Origin: Paraburkholderia sp. CNPSo 3274
GTDB lineage: Bacteria; Pseudomonadota; Gammaproteobacteria; Burkholderiales; Burkholderiaceae
Assembly (NCBI RefSeq): GCF_024206475.1
Contig: NZ_JAMBPR010000006.1
Span: 142,369-206,368 of the forward strand
Direction: 5' to 3'
DNA: 64,000 nt
This document shows, piece by piece, positions 58,855-64,000 of this stretch. Numbering within the stretch: the first letter of the stretch is position 1; each line of letters opens with the position of its first letter. The translations under genes and the position numbers were made by a program. The notes under the pieces were generated by a model, which was not told the origin of the DNA, made no database searches, and saw only the letters and a list, made by a program, of their open reading frames with translations.

Positions 58855-58893
58855 ACCGGCACGCGAGGCTAGCGCACCCGAAACGGAGGTCCG

Positions 58894-59916
58894 ATGGCTA
58901 CTCCGCTCCCGCCCATACCGAATCCGACCGGCGCCGTGCGCGCATTCGCCCCGCGCGCGGGCGTCGCACGCTTTCTCGGCCGGCGCGCCGCCTGGGCGAT
59001 CTTCACGCTCTGGCTGCTCTCGGTGCTCGTGTTCGCGGGCGGCCAGCTGCTGCCCGGCGACATCGGCCGCGCCGTGCTGGGCCCGCTCGCCGACGCGCGC
59101 GCCGTGGCCGCACTCAATCACGAACTGGGCGCGGACCGGCCGGTGCTCGATCAGTACGTTTCGTGGATCACGCATGCGCTGCGCGGCGACTTCGGCATGT
59201 CGTGGAGCTACAAGCAGCCCGTGGCGCCGTTCGTGGGCGACGCGCTTCTGCAGTCGGCCAGGCTCGGCCTGCTCGCGTTCGTGGTGGTGGTGCCGCTCGG
59301 CATCGCGGGCGGCGTATGGGCGGCGCTCCACGAAGGCCGCCTGATCGACCGCGCGATCAGCACGGGCGGCCTGTGCGCGAGCGCCGTGCCGGAGTTCGTC
59401 TCGTCGATCGTGCTGATCCTGATCTTCGGCGTGTGGCTGCGCTGGCTGCCCATCGAGGCCACCGCGCCCAGCGGCGCGGGCGTGCTCGAACAATTGCGGC
59501 ATCTCGTGCTGCCCGTGCTGCCGCTCGTGCTCGTGTTCTTCGGCTACCTCGCGCGCATCGCGCGCGCGGGCACGATCACGGCGCTCGACGCCGACTACAC
59601 GCGCACCGCGATTCTCAAGGGACTGCCGAGCCACGTCGTGATCATGCGGCACGTGCTGCGCAATGCGCTGCTGCCCAGCGTGACGGTGGCGGCCACGCAG
59701 CTCGGTTATCTGATCGGCGGACTCGTCGTGGTCGAATCGCTGTTCCGCTATCCGGGCATAGGCTCCCTCATCTTCAACGCCGCGAAGGCCAAGGACTTCC
59801 CGTTGCTCGAAGCGGGCGTGCTCGCGGTGGGCGCGGTCTATACAGTCGCCAATCTCGCCGCCGACGCCCTGCACGCGTTCCTCGACCCGCGCCTGCGAAC
59901 GCCGGGAGGCACATGA
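58894..59916 (+). CDS. ABC transporter permease, DppB type
   Basis: A 340-residue permease of the oligopeptide/nickel transporter family (DppB/OppB/NikB). The first helix AIFTLWLLSVLVFAGGQLLPGD is about residues 34-55, followed by five more helices. The EAA loop ALDADYTRTAILKGLPSHVVIMRHVLRNALLPSV (about 230-263) contacts the ATPase. CGGAGG lies about six bases before the ATG. The stop overlaps the next gene by four bases (ATGA). Confidence 0.92.
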   Translation: MATPLPPIPNPTGAVRAFAPRAGVARFLGRRAAWAIFTLWLLSVLVFAGGQLLPGDIGRAVLGPLADARAVAALNHELGADRPVLDQYVSWITHALRGDFGMSWSYKQPVAPFVGDALLQSARLGLLAFVVVVPLGIAGGVWAALHEGRLIDRAISTGGLCASAVPEFVSSIVLILIFGVWLRWLPIEATAPSGAGVLEQLRHLVLPVLPLVLVFFGYLARIARAGTITALDADYTRTAILKGLPSHVVIMRHVLRNALLPSVTVAATQLGYLIGGLVVVESLFRYPGIGSLIFNAAKAKDFPLLEAGVLAVGAVYTVANLAADALHAFLDPRLRTPGGT

Positions 59917-60833
59917 CCGATATGGCCTCCGAATCAATTTCTCCGGGCGGCGAACCGCCTGGTGCGCAACCGTCTGGCGGGCCAGGCGAAGAAACGCTTG
60001 CCGATACGCGTCTGCGCGACACGCTGCATCTGCTGCTGCGCTCGCCCTCGTTCGCCGCGGGCGCGCTGATCCTCCTGTGGTGGATCGTCTGCGCACTCGC
60101 GGGCCAGTGGTTCGCGCCGCACGACGCCTATGCGTCCGATCCGCTCAGCTCGCTCCTGCCACCGGACCATACGCACTGGTGCGGCACCGATCAGCTTGGC
60201 CGCGACATCTGCTCGCGCGTGATCGTGGGCGCGCGCGACATTCTCACGATCGCGCCGCTCGCCACGCTCGTCGGCACGCTCGCGGGCGCGGCGCTCGGGC
60301 TCGTCACGGGCTATTTCGAAGGCGCATTCGGCACGCTCGTCGCGCGCACGCTCGACGCCGTGCTCGCGCTGCCGCTCGTGATCGTCGCGCTGCTCGTGCT
60401 CGCGGCCGTAGGGGCCTCAAATCTCGCCGTGGTGCTCGTGATCGGCATTACGTTTGCGCCGCTCGTCGCGCGTACGGTGCGCGCGGCGGTGCTCGCCGAG
60501 CGTCATCTCGACTACGTGGCGGCCGCTCGTTTGCGCGGCGCGAACGCCCTCGCCGTGATGTTCACGGAGATCCTGCCGAACGTATGGCCGCCCATCGTCG
60601 TCGAGGCGACGGTGCGCCTCGGCTATGCAATCTTCGCAGTGGCGACGCTCTCGTTCCTCGGCTTCGGCATCCAGCCGCCGTCCGCCGACTGGGGGCTCGC
60701 GCTCGCCGAGTCGTACACGCTGCTCGCGGGCGGCGCATGGTGGACCGTGGCTTTCGACGCGCTCGCCATCGCCTCGCTCGTGGTGGCCGTGAACCTGATC
60801 GCCGACAGCCTGCGCGAGGTGCTCCAGTCGTGA
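59913..60833 (+). CDS. ABC transporter permease, DppC type
   Basis: A 306-residue permease of the DppC/OppC/NikC family. The DppC N-terminal motif HWCGTDQLGRDICSRVIVGARDI (about residues 87-109) precedes six helices, with the EAA loop YVAAARLRGANALAVMFTEILPNVWPPI (about 196-223). A Gly/Pro-rich tail of about 30 residues precedes the first helix. The ATG overlaps the previous stop and the stop overlaps the next start (GTGA), so translation is coupled throughout. Confidence 0.92.
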   Translation: MTDMASESISPGGEPPGAQPSGGPGEETLADTRLRDTLHLLLRSPSFAAGALILLWWIVCALAGQWFAPHDAYASDPLSSLLPPDHTHWCGTDQLGRDICSRVIVGARDILTIAPLATLVGTLAGAALGLVTGYFEGAFGTLVARTLDAVLALPLVIVALLVLAAVGASNLAVVLVIGITFAPLVARTVRAAVLAERHLDYVAAARLRGANALAVMFTEILPNVWPPIVVEATVRLGYAIFAVATLSFLGFGIQPPSADWGLALAESYTLLAGGAWWTVAFDALAIASLVVAVNLIADSLREVLQS

Positions 60834-62926
60834 ACCGCCCCGCTTCTTCACGCCCCGCTCTCGCCACTTTCAGCGCGCCGCGCGACGACGACGCACTCGC
60901 GCTCGTCGGCCTCACTGTCGCTTACCGCATGCGCGGGCGCGACCGCGACGTGCTCACCGACGTCTCGCTGCGCATCCGGCGCGGCGAAGCGTATGGGCTC
61001 GTCGGTGAATCGGGCTGCGGCAAGTCGACGGTCGCGCTCGCCGCGCTGCGCTATCTCCCGCGCAACGGCCGCGTGAAGGCCGGGCGCATTGCGATTGCGG
61101 GCGGGGACGTGCTGGCGCTCGACGCCGACGGCCTGCGCACGCTGCGCGCCAACGCCGTTTCGATGGTCTATCAGGACCCCGCTAGCGCGCTCAACCCCAC
61201 GCTCACGATTGCCCGCCAGCTAAACGAAGCGTTCGAAGCCGCGGGCGCCGACGCAAGCGCGGCCCGCTCGCGCTCGCACGCGATGCTTGAACGCGTGCGC
61301 ATTGCCGACCCGGGCCGCGTGCTGGCGAGCTATCCGCATCAGCTCTCGGGCGGCATGCAGCAGCGCGTGGTGATTGCGATGGCGCTCGCGTCGAACCCCG
61401 CGCTCCTGATCCTCGACGAACCCACCACGGGCCTCGACGCCACTGTCGAGGCCGAAGTGCTCGACCTCATCGCGAAGCTGCGTGCGGAGCTCGGCATGGC
61501 GGTGCTGCTCATCAGCCACGACCTTGCGGTGATCGGGCGCATGTGCGAACGCGTGGGCGTGCTCTACGCGGGACGGCTAGTCGAGGAAGGCGCCACGCGC
61601 GACGTGTTCGAGCGCGCGCGGCATCCGTACACGGTCGGCCTGCTGCGCTGCCTGCCAGCGCACGGCCGCAACAAGCATGGGGGCGCGCTCGACACGATAC
61701 CGGGCGAGTTGCCGGCGCCAGGCGCGGGCACCACCGGCTGTATCTACGCACCGCGCTGTCGCCTCGCCGACGCGCGTTGCCGCGTGGAAGCGCCGCCACC
61801 GCATCGCATGACGTCGCCCCACGGGGAGCAGATGTCACGCTGCCACTTTCACGAACGCGCGATCGAGTTGCCGTTCGGCAATCTGATCGGAGGCAGCGAC
61901 GATTCGCAGACCTCGAGTAACGGCTCTTCGAATGGCGAAGCCGAGCCGCGCGTCGTTTTGCGCGCGCTCGACGTCTCGCGCACCTTCGGACACGGCGCGC
62001 AAGCCGTGCGCGCACTCGACAGCGTGTCGATCGAACTGCATGCGGGGGAGACGCTCGGCCTCGTGGGCGAATCGGGCAGCGGCAAGACGACACTCGCGCG
62101 CATGCTGCTCGGCCTGCATGCGCCAGATGCTGGCGGCGCCGTCGAGCTCGACGGCAAGCGCCTGCACGCTCACGTCGCGCGCCGTCGCGCCGACGAGCGC
62201 GCGGCGTTGCGCGTCGTGTTCCAGCATCCGGACGCCTCACTCAATCGCGCGCTGCCGGTGAAACGGCTGATCGAGCGCGCGCTGTCCCGGCCGCACGACG
62301 ACACGCCGGCAGATCACCAAGCCTCGGACGAATCGCGCATCGCGGGCCTGCTCGAAGCCGTGCGCGTGCCGGCGCGCTATCTCGTGGCGCGCGCACGGCA
62401 ACTCTCAGGCGGCCTCAAGCAGCGCGTGGCGATCGCCCAGGCGTTCGCGGGCGAGCCGCGCATCGTGATCTGCGACGAGCCCACCTCGGCGCTCGACGTC
62501 TCCGTGCAAGCCGCGATTCTCAACCTGCTCGCGCGCCTGCAGCGCGAACGCGGCGTGAGCTACCTGTTCATTTCGCATGACCTCGATGTCGTGCGCTATC
62601 TCGCCGATCGCATCGTCGTGCTCTACGCGGGACGCGTCGTGGAAAGCGGCCCGGCCGGCGCCGTGTTCGACGGCCCCTGGCATCCGTATACAGAAATGCT
62701 GCTGGCCGCGCGCGCGCTCGGCGTGGCTTCGCCAAACGGCGCGCAGGCCGCGGGGCGCGGCTGCATCTTCAGCGCGCACTGCCCGCGCAAGCTCGGCGCC
62801 ATTTGCGACGACGCGCCACCACCGCTCGCCGACGCGGGTGGCGGCCATCGCATTCTCTGCCACATTCCCGTAGACGAATTGCGCGCACAACAGAGCGCCA
62901 CCACGGCCACACAAGCGGCGCCCTGA
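60830..62926 (+). CDS. Fused double ABC ATPase (DppD-DppF type)
   Basis: A 698-residue protein that joins the two ATPases of an oligopeptide/nickel importer. Module 1 has Walker A GESGCGKST (about 58-66), signature LSGGMQQRVVIAMALA and Walker B LLILDEPTTGLD; module 2 has GESGSGKTT (about 420), LSGGLKQRVAIAQAF and IVICDEPTSALD. Both modules end in the family Cys motif (CIYAPRCRLADARC and CIFSAHCPRKLGAIC). A Ser/Gly linker (about residues 345-370) joins them. The start is the GTG at 60830, which overlaps the permease stop. It completes the importer. Confidence 0.93.
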   Translation: MNRPASSRPALATFSAPRDDDALALVGLTVAYRMRGRDRDVLTDVSLRIRRGEAYGLVGESGCGKSTVALAALRYLPRNGRVKAGRIAIAGGDVLALDADGLRTLRANAVSMVYQDPASALNPTLTIARQLNEAFEAAGADASAARSRSHAMLERVRIADPGRVLASYPHQLSGGMQQRVVIAMALASNPALLILDEPTTGLDATVEAEVLDLIAKLRAELGMAVLLISHDLAVIGRMCERVGVLYAGRLVEEGATRDVFERARHPYTVGLLRCLPAHGRNKHGGALDTIPGELPAPGAGTTGCIYAPRCRLADARCRVEAPPPHRMTSPHGEQMSRCHFHERAIELPFGNLIGGSDDSQTSSNGSSNGEAEPRVVLRALDVSRTFGHGAQAVRALDSVSIELHAGETLGLVGESGSGKTTLARMLLGLHAPDAGGAVELDGKRLHAHVARRRADERAALRVVFQHPDASLNRALPVKRLIERALSRPHDDTPADHQASDESRIAGLLEAVRVPARYLVARARQLSGGLKQRVAIAQAFAGEPRIVICDEPTSALDVSVQAAILNLLARLQRERGVSYLFISHDLDVVRYLADRIVVLYAGRVVESGPAGAVFDGPWHPYTEMLLAARALGVASPNGAQAAGRGCIFSAHCPRKLGAICDDAPPPLADAGGGHRILCHIPVDELRAQQSATTATQAAP

Positions 62927-63467
62927 CGGTGCGATAGCGTTCGTATCGCACCAGCATCGTTGCGCCGTCCGCTTTCGCAACGCAAATCGCGCCATTCGGC
63001 GCGCGCGTTTCATCGCCGTAACGTTTTCCGCGCTTTTTCTGCCACGTGGGCGACACATCAATTGTTAAGTCCACCCCGCACGCCCCTCCCCGCCCGATGG
63101 CACAAAACTGGCTATATCGGCACCAGGCATCCGGCCGCTGCAATCCAGTGCAATCCACCCCGACACGCGCGGGTCGTCGCACCGGGCGGACGGATGACCG
63201 GCTGCTCGACGCGCTTGTAATCTGCCGTCCCACGCCATGGGTTCCGGCAATCCACAAGTAGTCCTGCACAAACCGGTCATCCTGCGCGCGGCCTGACCGG
63301 GTGCCTTTTGTTTGGCGAGTTCCGCTCCAGCCGGATCGAACCTGATACGCCGGCACGAAGCGGGTAGCGAGCCTGACGGAGTCGGCGCACGCGCACAAGG
63401 CGTGCAGCCTGCACGGGGGCATGAGGGACGACAGCGCATCACGCTGCCGTCTTGCGGGGAGAACAAG
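62927..63467. other. Intergenic region before the glycine-rich gene
   Basis: No gene was recognised in these 541 bases. Rightward start signals for the next gene (GGGGAGAACAAG) are at the right end. A leftward open frame crosses it but is Arg-rich and has no family resemblance. Confidence 0.4.
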
Positions 63468-64000
63468 ATGAAAAAGACCAACATTCATCAGTACAGCTAT
63501 TGGATAAGACGGGGAGCTGGTATGTGCGCGGTGGGCGCGGGCGTTTTGTTCCCCGCGATCTCTGCCCACGCCGCAGGCGATGCCATCAATCCGGTGATCC
63601 TGCTCGCAGATGCACCTTTGCCGGCGAGCGGGGCCGAGGGCTTCGGGGCTTTCAGCGCACCGGTTGCTGCGCGATCGCCTGCCGCCAGCACCTCGTCGAA
63701 AACGGATTCGGAGTCCGATTCAGCTACGCTGGCGAGCGACGTTTCTACCGTATTCGCACCGAACGATTGCATCAGCCGTACGGGCAGCGCGTGTTTCCGG
63801 GGCAACGGCGGCGGCCACGGCGGCTCAGGTTCTTCGAGCGGCAGCAACGGAAGCAACGGCGGCGGCGGTGCGGGCGCCGCGACGGCCAGTACGGGAGGGC
63901 TTGGCCGCAGCGGCAGTTCTGGCGTGGGAGGGACGGGACCGAGCGGATCGGGAGGCGGTTCCAGCAACTCCGGCGGCGGGAGAGGCGGCAGTGGAAAAGG
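63468..64000 (+). CDS. Glycine-rich exported protein, 5' part (runs off the window)
   Basis: A rightward frame opens at ATG 63468 with GGGGAGAA about nine bases upstream and stays open to the window end, giving 177 complete codons. It begins with MKKTNIHQYSYWIRRGAG, a hydrophobic stretch and a cleavage-like AHAAG (about residues 33-37), so it is exported. The next about 80 residues are Ala/Ser/Asp-rich with one Cys pair (NDCISRTGSACFRG). The rest is Gly/Ser-rich (GGGHGGSGSSSGSNGSNGG and similar). Such proteins include autotransporters, adhesins and cell-surface proteins; the 3' part is needed to tell. I do not recognise a family. Confidence 0.7.
   Translation, partial: MKKTNIHQYSYWIRRGAGMCAVGAGVLFPAISAHAAGDAINPVILLADAPLPASGAEGFGAFSAPVAARSPAASTSSKTDSESDSATLASDVSTVFAPNDCISRTGSACFRGNGGGHGGSGSSSGSNGSNGGGGAGAATASTGGLGRSGSSGVGGTGPSGSGGGSSNSGGGRGGSGK

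Overview
The window is a GC-rich, densely packed chromosomal segment. Gene content and order (icd, csp, clpS and clpA together; rpmB-rpmG; a solitary second EF-G gene; YggT; an ISC-free core metabolism set) point to a betaproteobacterium of the Burkholderia/Paraburkholderia group. That assignment is inference from protein resemblance and gene order. No phage, transposase, integrase, CRISPR array or rRNA operon was seen. Almost all genes are ordinary core genes, and the long open frames antisense to them are GC-rich shadows.

Layout: (1) 0-5.4 kb: end of ubiD, gabD, a LysE-type exporter, small unknown genes, an EthD-like protein and YggT. (2) 5.4-10.6 kb: tRNA-Gly(CCC), trmB, then a leftward YkgJ-type / DUF1439 lipoprotein / uppP group, rightward hemN and tRNA-Leu(CAA). 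(3) 10.7-18.3 kb: poxB, rsuA, a sugar-epimerase-like gene, an iron-sulfur flavoprotein reductase, then argD-GNAT preceded by a leader that looks like a classical ribosome-mediated attenuator with four Arg codons. (4) 18.3-22.6 kb: the leftward livHMGF transporter, with an intrinsic terminator and a small ORF upstream. (5) 23-34.1 kb: ispH-slpA, radC, rpmB-rpmG, the NAD quinolinate genes (nadB convergent with nadA-nadC), a fatty-acid desaturase, and rsmB-purN. (6) 34.3-41.7 kb: ribF, ileS-lspA, coaBC, a luciferase-like monooxygenase and dut, all rightward. (7) 41.7-52.8 kb: an amino acid permease, clpS-clpA, a cold-shock gene with a long leader, a multicopper oxidase with a Cys/His-rich partner, icd, rluE and small exported proteins. 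(8) 53-63 kb: a second fusA, then a His-rich cupin, a NiCoT nickel/cobalt permease and a complete oligopeptide/nickel-type ABC importer with a fused double ATPase. The window ends inside a glycine-rich exported protein.

The most interesting signals are regulatory. First, the Arg-codon leader peptide, antiterminator and terminator arrangement upstream of argD. Second, three tandem 8-bp repeats that form a relay of ATGA-overlapping minicistrons running into the NiCoT start codon. Third, a perfect GTCTTATATAAGAC operator-like palindrome between icd and rluE. Fourth, a terminator standing between livH and its upstream promoter. Fifth, apparently leaderless promoters at clpS and at the argD leader.
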